Below, piece after piece: positions 29,831-41,712 of a DNA stretch of 64,000 bases. The DNA lies in NCBI GenBank assembly GCA_963971535.1, contig OZ020593.1:17177919-17241918 (forward strand). Direction: 5' to 3'. The position numbers and the translations under genes were made by a program. The notes below the pieces were generated by a model, which ran no database searches, had not been told where the DNA came from, and saw only the letters and a list, made by a program, of their open reading frames with translations. How positions within the stretch are numbered: position 1 is the first letter of the stretch; each line of letters starts with the position of its first letter. The stretch is from Notolepis coatsorum. Taxonomy: Eukaryota > Chordata > Actinopteri > Aulopiformes > Paralepididae.

Positions 29831-31278
29831 ACTTCTTCTCCACCATGTTTTTGAAGAGTTAGCGTCGAAAGTGAAGAGAATACTGAGTGACAGAGGAAGA
29901 TGCTAAATGAACAGGTAACGTTAACGCTGAGTCGGTTGATGGGCGGGGCCAAAACTATATTTTGTCTTTAAAGTAGGTCCTCGTTGGACAGTGTAATTTG
30001 CTTGCGACATATTAATTTAATCCGATAAGGTCCAGAAAAATCAGGCTCCATTCTTCCTCCCTTCCTTCCCCGCTTCCTCACATTGAAGAGAAGCACCTCA
30101 TCTCCAGCTTGATACACGGTATTTCTGTACTTCTTTTGTACCCTTTTTGCATAGGCCTGCTTCTGCTTCTCCTGAGACTTGGAGATGTTCTCCTCCGCTG
30201 ATCTTTTTACTATCTCCATTGACTGGTTTTTTTCCTCAAAAAAATTTGACAGAAGTCCTCTCCTCAGGAAGAATTATGGTGGAAAGCTGAAATGAAAAAC
30301 AAGTATTACTGGTAATTATCCAGCTGAATATGATTAAAAACATAGAACTACAAGCCATTATGATTCTTTTTAAAGGACACCAGAAACAAACTGACCGGCA
30401 TGTCAACAGGAACCTCAGAGGGGAACACTGCCTCCCTCCCATACATCAAAAGAAAAGGGGAGTGTTTCGTGGTGGTGTGGACCTTTGACCTTAATAATGA
30501 AAACAAGGTAGCATCCAGGAAGACATCCCAGTTGTTCTGCTATAAATAGTAAGATTGAATATGTGAATAATATAAATGATCCATGGTTAAAAGCTTTCCC
30601 TGAATTCGGAGTGGAATGTTAAAGGTAATTTAACGAGACAAGCCTGTCACAAAGTTCTACGAAGAGCTTGAAAAAAACGTGCCGCTTTATATTGTTGTTA
30701 GTCTTCTCATCCAGGCCATTGGTTTGGGGATGCTAGGCAGCTGTGAAGCTTCTTTCAATAGCCAGGAGACTACAGAGGCTGCTGTTGAGCTGAAACATGA
30801 AACTGTTACAGTAAAAAGAAAAAAAGCACAAAGGAATCATTCCTGAATTGTATTTTACTACAATAGTATTTAAAAAGTGCACATACTTCATTTACAAATT
30901 CTCTTCCCTGGTCAGAGAGGATTCTTTGGGGACAACCATACAATAGAGCAGATGTGACGTGCCACTTCAGCTGCTGTTTTGGTCTTCAGTGGGAAAGCCT
31001 CAACCCATTTTGAAAAGTAGTCTGTGGCTGTGAGAATATACAGGAACCCATCCACAGTTTTTGGAAGAGGTCCAGTTAGGTCAATGCCTATTAGCTCCCA
31101 GACAGCAGACACCTATCAAGGTAAAACAAATATTTACTTTAACATTTTCAATACTTCTTTATTAATAGCTGTTGTATAATATCAATACCACTATACACAA
31201 TTACCTTTATACACTGTAATGGCTGTGCAGCAGTCAACGATTTCCCACTTTTCTGGCAGCAATCACATTCCAAGACCT

Positions 31279-31312
31279 TTAACACTTTCAGTGCTAGCAG
31301 GGGGCGCACGAT
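31279..31312. other. TTAA-element end remnant with CTCF-like core
   Basis: TTAACACTTTCAGTGCTAGC at 31279-31298 resembles the ends of the TTAA elements and runs into GCTAGCAGGGGGCGCAC (31293-31309), close to the CTCF core. It lies exactly where the P2X7-like reading passes into the integrase reading. Confidence 0.4.
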
Positions 31313-31639
31313 TGGTATCCGGCCAAAATCTGCCCTGTATATATTTGTTGCCATTTGTAGGGTATATGAGTTGAAGCAGACTGGTTGCAATCCAGGATGA
31401 TCAACCATGCACGAAACTGCCTCGGGCTCTTGATTGATTCTTCTCCTGACCTATAGAAAACAAAATACAGTTAGCCATATGCATGGTTTTCAGTGCTACC
31501 CAGATGCAAGGTTGTGTGACATTGCTACTGTACCTGAGGAACCTCCATGCAGCAGACATTCTCCACCTCGGTCGGCATTCGTCCACACTTCCCACAGGTA
31601 CACCTAGTAGATTGATTTGAGGGTGAAGGAAATCAATCT

Positions 31640-31770
31640 ATCAATGATCAAAATGGCTACAATACAGTACTGCTCAATACACACAACTGCTTGAGGATGC
31701 TAGGATGGAGACCAGGAAAAGACTTTCGTCTTGTTTACATCAGGGTCCCCCATTTTCAATTCATTATAAC
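31640..31770 (-). repeat. Intron-located repeat, copy in the P2X7/integrase relic
   Basis: Minus-strand copy of the repeat found in the Harbinger introns: GGGGGACCCTGATGTAAACA, then TTGTGTGTATTGAGCAGTAC, then a TTGATAGATTGATT tail. It lies in the first intron of the relic, sense to it, with the tail about 25-35 nt before the acceptor. Confidence 0.75.
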
Positions 31771-32254
31771 ATATGATCTACAGTTAGGGTGACATGACAT
31801 GGTGTCCCACTTTTGATTATACTGCAATTATACTGCACAGCCAATTGACCTAGGATGCATGTACCCGAATAAAGTAACGTTATAGCAAGCTATCGAGTGA
31901 GTCAGAAGTAAGTACTAACGTTACTGTTAACTTTACTTTATACTAATGTTACTATATAAATTTGCAGGGGGACATTAGGTCAAATGGCTGTGCAGTACAA
32001 CCAAAAGTAACGTTATAGCAAGCTATCGAAGCAAGCTAGTCAGAAGTAAGTACTAACGTTACTGGCTCTTTTCGGCCAGCCATTAGACTAACATTACAAT
32101 ATAAACGTACCACTCAAACGATTTGCAAGCCTCGCTGTTGCAACTCAACTTCTTCTTCCGAAACATAGTCTGGGTCGCTCTCTGGATCCCAAATATACGG
32201 TACCGGTACAGCCATCTTGTTTACTATAAACTGTTTTCAATTCACCTGGAAGGA

Positions 32255-32497
32255 TGGGGACATGCAGCTATTTGGTGGGTGGCTGTCACTCAAAGCATTC
32301 TGCTAGTATGGGTGGAGCCAAGCCAATATCAGGCTGATATACTTGAGGGTGGGAAATGATGCTTTTGAGTAATCCATTAGAAATATAAAACAATGATTTA
32401 TTTTTTAATAAACCTTACAGATGTCTTCCATAGACTCACAGGAATTGTGTAAAGTTGCCCAAATAGTGCTAGGAATAGCAATGCATGTCCCCTTTAA
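32255..32497. mobile_element. TTAAAGGGG element, truncated copy
   Basis: Matches the right part of 47037-47652 (TTAGAAATATAAAACAATGA through CAATGCATGTCCCC) and ends at TTAA 32494-32497. The left end is shortened to a GGGGACATGCA remnant at about 32258. Confidence 0.7.
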
Positions 32498-33447
32498 CAC
32501 TATGATCGCCGTGGACGAGTTTACACGTCATTCCTAGCCATGCTCATTCTGCCGAAGACGCCGTAACTCGTCTTTGATGTCAATATTTCAAAAATCTGTC
32601 ATCGAAATCATATTTCATTTCCGGAGCCCTGAGACACACTGCAAAGCTCCACTCAACTCTCTAGCGGTTCAAGAGCGCCATCTGGTGGCCGATCGGCAGA
32701 TCGCCAGCCGGAAATTAACCTTTGAACCGGTAGTGCTCATCCATATGTGGTCCGGGCACTCGCTATCGTTAGAGAGACTCCGTATTGACACAGTGAACAT
32801 CGATCGGTGCAAATAACTCGAAAAAACAACATGATTTGGACGTATATACTATTATACAACCTGGAAATGGATCGGGCATTTCTCCATCCCATAATAGAAA
32901 AAATTCTGTTCCACGCTCATCTGCCAGCGGCGCGAGGAAGCCACGGTAAGATTCAGCGTTCTAACGTCTTCTATACTAACTGATCTGATGAACATATGAC
33001 CCACACTAGATGAATCATCTAACGCTGCCCACGGAATTATAAACGATCCCCCACCCATCCGGTCATCATCAGATGATGCGTAGAAACTTCTAGAACCACG
33101 TCCAATTGAAATTTTTTATCTCACACAGATTCCTACCAAACTGTATTTGATCATCAATATAATGCATTTAGGGCTATAAATCACATTCTGAAGAAAGCTG
33201 CAGAAAACGATAAAAACATACTTATACTTTAGACCATATTTTAGTATGAATATGTGAATGAAAAAGTTTAACGTTGCTACACCCTGAACAATACATATAG
33301 GACATTGAATGGGCCATAATAATGGCAATTTAGCAATATAATTTAAAAAGTTATAGCCCTGCAAAGAAGGGGAACTTCTCCATAGACAAATAGAGCTGGC
33401 GAGGGATGGTAAATTATGAATTTAACCCATGGCGATTAAAGTGTTAA
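32494..33447. mobile_element. TTAA element, family A copy 2
   Basis: Complete, 954 bp with TTAA at 32494-32497 and 33444-33447. The inverted ends are CACTATGATCGCC and GGCGATTAAAGTG. It shares its left TTAA with the adjacent truncated element. Confidence 0.9.
32674..32690 (-). promoter_or_regulatory. CTCF-like core motif in family A copy 2
   Basis: GGCCACCAGATGGCGCT on the minus strand, identical to the motif in copies 1, 3 and 4. Confidence 0.55.
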
Positions 33448-33663
33448 GGTTTTCTGCTGTAATTCCAAAAACGAGAGTTATAGGCCCTGACGCATATGAT
33501 AGATTATCGATTGGCGTTTCTTTCCTATACACGCTATATAAAGAAATTCAAATGTATATGATCGGTATACATTATGCTTCATCATGCGTGAAGGAAAGGG
33601 GGGGGGGGGGGGTCGTTTATAATTCCTTGATCGTCAGTAACGGCTTTATTTGGTATGGGTTAA

Positions 33664-34642
33664 TAGAGCTGCCGCGGTATTGACATTTTCCTTACCGCAC
33701 AGATTTGCGAAATATTTCCTACCGCCGCGGTTATTACCGCACAGTGCGCACAAAAAAAGAAAAAAAAGTTTGAATGCATTTTTTTTTTTTTTTTTTGTAG
33801 TCTACTCTTATAGCCTGCCTCTAGTCTAATGGCACTTTTCCACTGCATAGTACCTACTCGACTCGACCCGCTTTAGGCACCTGGTACTTCGTTCCTTTTC
33901 CACTGCAGCCAGGTACTACTCCGTTTGTCTCCGTGTGGGGATGCAGGCGGGGCCGCTCGCTTGTGTACACTGAAAGCTCCGTGTCCGAGGGCTTGCAGCA
34001 AGCCAGAGTTTAACACAGTTTAAATCAATCAATCAATCAATAACAACATTAACCATACTCTCGTTGCGTCTATGCTGCCAAAGCTAACGTTACCTCTCAT
34101 TGTGTATTCTACCAAGCAACCCGGGTTTAACGTTACCTCTCGTGTATATCGGCTGACGGTAGTATTAGGCTAATAACAACAACAAACTTAACACATCAGC
34201 GATCTTGTTGTGACACTAAACTCTCCGCTCGGTGGTAAATTGGGTTGATGTCGGTTTTGTTTCATCAATAAATAAGGCAGAATACACAGTGAATCCATTC
34301 TTTTTTGTTTATTGCACTTGGTTCTGTCGCAAACAAATCCTGAATGAAATGCATCCTTAGCGAGGCAGTAAAGATGGCGGCGTTCTGTTTTTGTTCAGAG
34401 CCTCCAAACTGTGACGTGTCTCTCTTCTGACCAGTCAGTGGTCTGCAATGTTTCACATGACTTTTCTGGTACCACTTCTACCCAATAGGGTCGCTTGGAA
34501 CCGAGTAGGGTATATCTGCAAAGCCGCAAGCCAACTTTATTATTATGATAAAAAACAGCGGTGACGCGGTATTCAGCCTAACTCTGCGGTGAGCGTGATG
34601 CAACAGCGATACCGCGGTAATGCGGTTATCGCGGCAGCTCTA
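33664..34642. mobile_element. hAT-like MITE with nested element
   Basis: Ends TAGAGCTGCCGCGGTATT (left) and the complement of GCGATAACCGCATTACC with CGGCAGCTCTA (right). The outer sequence GGTTAATA / GGTTGATA may be the 8-bp target duplication. It contains a second element starting near 33835 (CACTTTTCCACTGCATAGTA). Confidence 0.6.
33835..34500. mobile_element. MITE of the CACTTTTCCACTGCA type
   Basis: The left end is CACTTTTCCACTGCATAGTA and repeats as CCTTTTCCACTGCAGCCAGG at about 33895. The right part has TTTCTGGTACCACTTCTACC and a GGAACCGAGTAGGG stretch. It looks like a fish-type MITE with loose inverted ends. No ORF. Confidence 0.45.
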
Positions 34643-35154
34643 GGTTGATATATTGATCAGATGGTTTGCAGTGAAATGAATAAACAATCGGGCTGAAAAT
34701 AACGTTACTGTCCTCTTACCGTTCGCCGATGAGACTGGAGGAAAAAGATCCCAATTATTTGACGCTGATCTCCTAGATCCATTTCCGGTTTGTATGGCGC
34801 AATAAACGCCGAAATCATATCGATTATTGAGTTTAGAAAGCGATCCAAATGCACTATAGTGTTTGTCTGGATCCACGTAACAAGATATTACTGCCGGAGG
34901 GATTTCCTCTATGCACCAGCGCCACTTCCGGTTTTGGCGAGAGTGTAACTCGCCCGACCATCCACCAGGCGGCGGTATTGAGGTGTTGCAATCTCATACA
35001 GGGTGCCGCTGCAGTCCGGAGAGAGACTGGATGAATTATGAATGCCATGGCGAAAAAATTTAATATTGATCCCAAAAACTACTTACGCCGTTGTTGGCGT
35101 TCAACGCATGGCGGGCAAAAGCGGCGTAAGTCGTTCTTGGCGACCAATGTGTTA

Positions 35155-35530
35155 ATAATAATAATAATAATTCATTAACAGAAACCGAAATTAAGAAATG
35201 TGTGATTAGGAGCGATTTTGGTAAACTGTAGCGTTCCTGGTTTCCTTTAACTTGTTTTTTCTCTTCCTGTTTTCGCTTGTGACTTTTCACCTAGATCCCT
35301 GATGCCTATATCCCCACGTTGGGTATCATTTGAAAGTCACACTCATTGGCTACAACCCGGTCTAATCATTTTCGAGATTGCCAAATGATTGACGAAGCTA
35401 GAGCCCCGGGAGTCGGGGTGGTAATCTGACTCTGCCGTGTACTTTGGTGCACGCCTCGGCATGTAACTCAAGAACCGCTGAACGGATTTTGTCAGGCAAC
35501 AAATAGGGCTTTAATCCGATATATATATAT
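35155..35530. other. No gene seen
   Basis: AT-rich DNA with short (AAT)n and (AT)n tracts. Confidence 0.4.
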
Positions 35531-35531
35531 A

Positions 35532-35645
35532 TGTAACGGATGGTATCGTGAAGCGCAGTCAAGAAGGGCTGGGGTGAGTAGCGGTGCCAGGATGGTATCG
35601 TGAAGCACAGTCACAAAGGGCTGGGGTGAGTAGCGGTGCTATGGG
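35532..35645. repeat. 57-bp tandem duplication
   Basis: GGATGGTATCGTGAAGC(G/A)CAGTCA through GGGTGAGTAGCGGTGC occurs twice in a row. Confidence 0.85.
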
Positions 35646-35689
35646 TTAAACTCACTCTCACATCCTCAAAAAGACGCATTGACATGGTA

Positions 35690-35835
35690 CAAAGAAGTGA
35701 ATTCACCTCTTGGTATAGCGGTCTGTGTTGCTGCCCGCGGTGTGGGAGATCGGGGTTCAACTCCCACTCGGGGCATCGAAGTTTGAGGTGACGTTGTCAC
35801 AACCGTTACATATATTGTATTAAAAAATATGCACA
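35690..35835 (+). mobile_element. tRNA-like SINE head
   Basis: CTTGGTATAGCGGTCTGTGT (box A-like) and GATCGGGGTTCAACTCCCAC (box B-like) are 30-40 bp apart in the right order. The 3' stem of a true tRNA is not convincing, so a SINE promoter is likelier than a tRNA gene. Confidence 0.5.
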
Positions 35836-35839
35836 CCCG

Positions 35840-36700
35840 AGCCGCTAGAGGTCGCCAAAGTGCCGGTGGGCAAATCGTTCTCAAAAGGGCCCACATGTGG
35901 GCCGTTGCATGCTCTTCTACCCGAGCGGTCCATCGGCGGACCGCAAATGACATCACTTCAGTCGAAAGAAAAAGAAGATGAAATAAGGAGGGGTCTGACC
36001 AAAGAAGGTTTTGTAAATGAGTGCCAATGAAGTTCTCGTCAAGAGTGTAACGATGGCCAATTTACAGATGCGTACAAGTCACAGTGATACAAGACACAGT
36101 GAGTGTAGAAAAGGGGGCATTTGAAGCAACAGCAACGCGTTGGGCACTGCTAGATCCCAATCCTTGGGAGATCCCATGGGTATGACCAACTTAGCAGAGG
36201 CTGATGGACACGCAGGGCATTGTGTCAGAATACCGAGTGAAAACAAACTTTGCATTGTTGCATTTTGCTATTTGAAAGGCATTACACAGACAATTATATA
36301 TTCAAGTTATTTATTCAATTAAAATGTAGTCAATTAAAAAAACATAATACAATCTAATTATTGACGCATTTATTTGTCTCATTCAAATAATTGTTGTACA
36401 GTTTCATTAAATGGTGCATTTAAAGCCATTTTAATTCATCATACATGTTTATACATTATATTATTTATTTATCTTTTAATTAATTTATCATAATTAATTA
36501 CTGCTGGCATATGATGCTCCCTGCAGCATGCTGCGAGCGCCATAGGCTCTTTTTGGATGTATAATTTAAGCTAAATGTAGTCTGGTTGTGGAAAATGTCT
36601 TCATGTGTAATAAAGACATACTGTATGCACTGAATTACATTCTGCTCTCACTAAACAGAGCTGCATAGCCTGTCAGGTGATTCTCCAACAAAGTCCATTA
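35840..36700. other. No gene seen
   Basis: AT-rich non-coding sequence. Only short chance ORFs. Confidence 0.45.
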
Positions 36701-37830
36701 ATGTGTGTGATGGATCACGGTTTATGTGGGTTTTATTTTAGTTTATTCTAAGGTGCTTTGGCTTTATTTAGGCCATGTCCTCACGTATATGGATATTTTG
36801 CCAAACGGATATTACCAGGCTCCGTTTAAAATAAAATCCCCGTCCACACCACAGTGTTTAAAAAAAAATCCATCCAGAGACAAACACATAAACGCATATG
36901 AATTGCTCCAACAAGCATGCGGGCCAGCCGGTGGCGATAAGCGATATCCCAAATACCATGGTGGTACGAGCGGTCAGGACGACAGAGAAATTATAGGAAT
37001 TGTCCATTGGTTCACCCAGCCCACTTCACCATTCCTAGCATTTCCATTGGCTATATTGACATACATACAGTAGATAATAAATAGATAGATATAGCGGTGG
37101 ATTAGATGCAGTCCAGAGGAAACAACCAATCTAGATATGTCACGATTTAATGCTTTACTTCTGCGCACTGGGCGACGGAGAGATACAATGTCAATGTATT
37201 CAACGGATTCCTGTAATTCCTGTACTGTACAGTAACTATTCAACTAATAATGTTAAGTTATTATTAGGTCATTCTGGGACCACTCACGCGTGATGCCAAC
37301 ATCCTCAACTATCCGCAACATCAGAGCGCATCAGGTGCAGACCTCTTCTGTCGCGAGTCTATTAACTGAATTTAGAATGGAATTTGGCTTTTAACTGAAG
37401 CAGGGCGCAACACTAGACATGTTTAGCAAAACATTAAATATCTTTGCTACAGTTTGTGATAATGCCTTGCCTTATTTTGTTTCGGAATCGCGATATTGTG
37501 ATCTCAAGGTCTCAACATGACATTGTATGATATCTCTTGAGAAATAAGCGGACGAAAAAAACGCCACTCGTCACTTAAATAAATCAAAACCGCGTGTTTA
37601 ACAACCTCAAAAACGTTCGAAACACGGTTTATATTAACTTAATAAATAAACAGAAATGAAAAATCTACTTATGTAAACGAAAATGTCCAGTATAACTAAA
37701 TAACAGATACATCCCTATTACACGCAAGCAGCGTCTGATGGCCGAATCTGTCGGCACTGGAGTATACAGTAGCTGTTACATCTAGACATTCATGAATGAT
37801 ATACAAGATATACAAATATACAGTACTGCT

Positions 37831-38787
37831 TTAACACTATGATCGCCGATGACGAGTTAAGACATCATTCCTAGCCATGCTCATTCTGCCGAAGACGCCG
37901 TAACTCGTCTTTGATGTCAATATTTCAAAAATCTGTGACCGAAATCATATTTCCCCTCCGGAGCCCTGAGACACACTGCAAAGCTCCACTCAACTCTCTA
38001 GCGGTTCAAGAGCGCCATCTGGTGGCCGATCGGCAGATCGCCAACCGGAAATGACCCTTTGAACCGGTAGTGCTCATCCATATGTGGTCCGGGCACTCGC
38101 AATCGTTAGAGAGACTTCGTCTTGACACAGTGAACATCGATCGGTGCAAATAACTCGAAAAAACAACATGATTTGGACGTATATACTATTATACAACCTG
38201 GAAATGGATCGGGCATTTCCCATCCCATAATAGAAAAAATTATGTTCCACGCTCATCTGCCAGCGGCGCGAGGAAGCCACGGTAAGATTCAGCGTTATAT
38301 TCTAACGTGTTCCATATAAACTGCTATGATGAACATATGACCCACTCTGGATGAATCATCTAACGCTGCCCACGGAATTATAAACGATCCCCCGCCCATC
38401 CGGTCATCATCAGATGATATGTAGTAACTCCTAGAAGCACATCCAGTTGAAATGTTTTATCTCGGACAGATTCCTACCAAACTGTATTTGATCATCAATA
38501 TAATGCATTTAGGGCTATAAATCACGTTCTGAAGAAAGCTGCAGAAAACGATAAAAACATACTTATACTTTAGACCATATTTTAGTATGAATATGTGAAT
38601 GAAAAAGTTTAACGTTGCTACACCCTGAACAATACATATAGGACATTGAATGGGCCATAATAATGTCAATTTAGCAATATAATTTAAAAAGTTATAGCCC
38701 CGCAAAGAAGGGGAACTTCTCCATAGACAAATAGAGATGGCGAGGGATGGTAAATTATGAATTTAACCCATGGCGATCAAAGTGTTA
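37831..38787. mobile_element. TTAA element, family A copy 3
   Basis: Complete, 957 bp, TTAA at 37831-37834 and 38784-38787, inverted ends CACTATGATCGCC and GGCGATCAAAGTG. Very close to copy 2. Confidence 0.9.
38011..38027 (-). promoter_or_regulatory. CTCF-like core motif in family A copy 3
   Basis: GGCCACCAGATGGCGCT on the minus strand, unchanged from copies 1 and 2. Confidence 0.55.
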
Positions 38788-39689
38788 AGAGGCAGAGATC
38801 AATAAGAGAAAAGGGGGAAGAAACTACATGCTATTTCTGTCTGTCATTTCAGCACAAGGCGCTGTCCATCTTATTGCCTCTGTGCGCTTCAAGGCTACGG
38901 GCGCCTATTGTATTGCCATGGATGGAACCAGTCTGAGCATGCGTAGTAAGCTGTGGCGTCATCGTTTATCTAGACTATGCGTTTACAGTGGCTGCACGGA
39001 TCCACTGAACAGGCTCTGTTTAAAAAGAAATCCTCGTCCACACGACAGTGTTTAAAAAAAAAAACCTGATCCAGACGCAAACAGATGCAGTCCAGAGGAA
39101 ACAACCAATCTAGATATGTCACGATTCAATGCTTTACTTCTGCGCACTGGGCGACGGAGAGATACAATGTCAATGTTGAGATCACAATCTCCGGATTCTG
39201 AAACTAAATATGGCGAGTCCTTATCACAAACTATATATATACTAATTACAACAAGACATTAATTAATTGCATTGTACTGTTCACGTGTGGTGCCGTCGTT
39301 CAGCACCAAGGCGCTGTCGGCTGTCCACCGAAGTTATTATTACTTCAAAGCGCTACTGCCTATATGGATAAAACAAGGTGTAATAAGGATGTTTTAGGTG
39401 GTGGTAGTTTCTCTGTTAGGACATTATAGCTGAAATATATAGCCTAGCTAGCCTATAGTCGGTCTGATTATGATATATATTAGAGAAATAGTAAAGTAAT
39501 ATTGGCCAAACAATCTGACGGGCCAGATATTATTACGGCCCACCACAGTCTGAGCATGCGTAGTAAGCTGTGGCGTCATCGTTTATCTAGACTATGCGTT
39601 TACAGTGGCTGCACGGATCCACTGAACGGATATTTTGGAAAATCTTCACTTTAAAATGCGTTTAAGAAAATCTCCGTTTATGTCTCTGA

Positions 39690-39862
39690 ACCCTTTACGT
39701 GTGGATGAAAGGCCCAATCGTGGAATAAAATGTGCGTTTGGCAAAAGATCCAGATACGTGGGGACATGGCCTAAGAAAGTCTCTGTTTATGTCTGAAAAC
39801 ACCCTTTACGTGTGGATGAGAGGCCCAATCGTGGAATAAAATGTGCGTTTGGCAAAAGATCC
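39690..39862. repeat. Duplicated MITE end
   Basis: CCTTTACGTGTGGATGA(A/G)AGG through TTTGGCAAAAGATCCA occurs at about 39690-39752 and again at 39790-39862. Confidence 0.8.
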
Positions 39863-39869
39863 ACATTGT

Positions 39870-40300
39870 CGATTGTACAGGCATGGGATGTGTGACCTGG
39901 AGGAGAGAGGAGGTTTATGGAGGGTAGGGCAATAAAAGAGTTGTATTTCAGAGATACCAGCTGTGGTCAGTGTGAGTCTAGAGAGGTAAAAAGAAGAGTT
40001 ATGAATGTTTTCCCCCAAATAGGGAAAGGGATTTCAATCAATGACATCCTCCTTTTTATGGTGCCTGGAGGCTAGACAAACCTACAGTAGCTATATAAAT
40101 ATGTCGAACAGGACGTTGGAAGCCAAATAGTTCTTCAAACCAATATTCTCTCATGTGGGACATGCATCATTATGCGTTATCAGTCTTATGTTAAGGCTCT
40201 CAAGGCTTGTGGATTAAAGAAAGATGTTTTCCATCTGTAGAGATATTTAAGACCACACTATGGTATTAACATCCATGTTGCTATATAGAACAGAGGATGA
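39870..40300. other. No gene seen
   Basis: Unassigned sequence before a LINE 3' end. GAGATATTTAAGACCACACT is duplicated at about 40241 and 40315. Confidence 0.4.
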
Positions 40301-40309
40301 ACCAAGACA

Positions 40310-40640
40310 GTGAGGAGATATTTAAGACCACACTATGGGCCGGCGGGCTCTGCTGCCAGAACTATCATTGTCAGAACTCGGGACTTGAGAACTAGAGACT
40401 CACATCACTGTACTGACTATCTTGTATTTTGCACTAGAGACTCATATCACTGGACTCTTATCACTGGAATATCTTGTGTTTTGTACTTTTTTTTTATATA
40501 TTATATTGTATTTATATTTTAGTGTATCTATTGTGTATATAGATACTGGACTGTATAGGACTGTGAAGCTATGTATCCCCAACCCCATGCTACTTTGACA
40601 CCCGAATTTCCCCCAAGGGGATTAATAAAGGATCATCTTA
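40310..40640 (+). mobile_element. Rex1/CR1-type LINE 3' UTR
   Basis: Ends with CGAATTTCCCCCAAGGGGAT followed by TAATAAAGGATCATC, a 3' terminus typical of fish Rex1-like LINEs. No RT remains. Confidence 0.6.
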
Positions 40641-40794
40641 TTTTATGTGTAGTACTGTCTTCTGCTATTATGCATTACTAATGAATCTACTTTGCCTATA
40701 TTACTACCTGCTATGCTAATAATATTAGGATATTATTACATATTATGTCTATACTACTATGCACTCAAGTTCGACACTGTTTGACAAACAATGT

Positions 40795-40890
40795 TACTTA
40801 CTCTTAGCTGCCAGAGTTGTACCCTTCCTGCTGACTTGTTGTACAGAACTTGTAAGTCGCTTTGGATAAAAGCGTCAGCTAAATGTAAAT
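40795..40890 (+). mobile_element. L2-type LINE 3' tail
   Basis: TGTACAGAACTTGTAAGTCG and CTTTGGATAAAAGCGTCAGC match, on the opposite strand, the 3' end of the LINE at 14931-15520. Confidence 0.75.
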
Positions 40891-40984
40891 AGAAATGTGC
40901 AGAGGGGCAAAACAAACAACTTGTCAATAGAACTTAAAGCTGGGATCTTAGATTATATTGGAGGGCTGGGACATTCAGGTGAGA

Positions 40985-41120
40985 CTAAGATAAGATATTC
41001 CTTTATTGATCCCCTTGGGGAAATTCTGGCATCACAGCAGCATGGGGGGGGGGGGGGGGTACAGGTACATGGCAATAGTAGAAGACATCATACAGGTAAT
41101 GCAATGATAGTACAGTAGAC
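40985..41120 (-). mobile_element. Rex1/CR1-type LINE 3' end
   Basis: The minus strand ends GAATTTCCCCAAGGGGATCA then ATAAAGGAATATCTTATCTT, the same terminus as 40310-40640. A G run of 16 at about 41043-41059 follows on the plus strand. Confidence 0.6.
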
Positions 41121-41712
41121 AAGTTTGAGTTCTGCCCGTTAGTTATCTGGCTGCAAAACCTCTAACCTCTGTTATATTCCTTGTTCTGTGTTTGTCAAGA
41201 GCTTAGGCCTTTAATAGTTCAGTTGGGTATCAATTAATTCAGTTTACTTTGTTAACAATCAGTGATTTGTTCTTCGTTATGTCATAACGTCATAGCCTTA
41301 TTGTTGTAAAATTGTCATGAAATATGAAGCGATTCAAATAGTTCATAATCACTGAGAAAAGAGGTTTGTGGAATCTATTCTATACACATCAGTCTCCACA
41401 GTCTCTCCCTGTGAATAGATGCAAATGATTAAACACTTAAACTAGTCCAAGTTGTGCCAAAATAATTATTTTCAGCGAGAAGTTTATTCCTGTGTTGTTT
41501 CAAAATGAGACAAGCAATAACTCCAGTGTTGCGTAACGCCACTCAGCCTGCTCAACAGCAAGGATATTTGTGAAATCCTGGCGTGGATCAAGCGTCCCGC
41601 TGGAATAGTTTTCAGATTGCAGCCAAATTCAAATCTTCAAGAAATCCTGGCATGGATCCACGTATCATAGGAATGAAAACACACCTCTTCAAATAAAAAC
41701 AAAAAAAAATAC
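41121..41712. other. No gene seen
   Basis: Non-coding. GAAATCCTGGC(G/A)TGGATC is repeated at about 41571 and 41641. Confidence 0.4.

Larger units (their letters stand above)
29968..32215 (-). pseudogene. Spliced P2X7-like zinc domain plus integrase relic (Ginger/GIN-like)
   Basis: Minus-strand exons: 32215-32111 (MAVPVPYIWDPESDPDYVSE), 31603-31534 (CTCGKCGRMPTEVENVCCME), 31450-31205, 31112-30887, 30789 to about 30660, 30536-30396, and 30286-29968. The second and third give the Cys-rich domain related to the P2X7 intracellular region (VDHPGLQPVCFNSYTLQMAT). The third then passes into an integrase: CDCCQKSGK, WELIGIDLTGPLPKTVDG, TDYFSKWVEAFPLKTKTA, ILSDQGREFVNE, and TNGLDEKTNNNIK with its preceding Tyr codon now TAG. 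The C-terminal part has GRKGGRMEPDFSGPYRI. Spliced integrase genes of this kind are typical of Ginger-type DNA transposons or genes derived from them. Several 1-nt frameshifts and the stop make it a relic. It may be two genes fused by deletion near 31280. Confidence 0.65.
33450..35155. mobile_element. TTAA-type element remnant with hAT-like insertion
   Basis: 34643-35155 resembles the inverted family A relative at 51640-52127 and ends GGCGACCAATGTG-TTAA (TTAA near 35151). 33450-33663 resembles the middle of family C copies (GGGG run then TCGTTTATAATT). The two pieces are separated by the hAT-like element 33664-34642. The left terminus is unclear. Confidence 0.5.
36768..39774. mobile_element. 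GGCCATGTCC-ended element complex
   Basis: Left end TTAGGCCATGTCCTCACG at 36768-36785. The right end is its inverted partner, CGTGGGGACATGGCC followed by TAA at 39772-39774. Inside are duplicated segments: GATGCAGTCCAGAGGAAACA at about 37107 and 39084, and AGTCTGAGCATGCGTAGTAA at about 38931 and 39547. The family A copy 3 is also inside. Probably several related MITEs inserted in one another. No transposase ORF. Confidence 0.5.

Noticed and set aside
35690-35835. A functional tRNA gene
   Set aside because: Box A- and B-like elements exist, but I could not pair a proper acceptor stem, so a SINE head is likelier.
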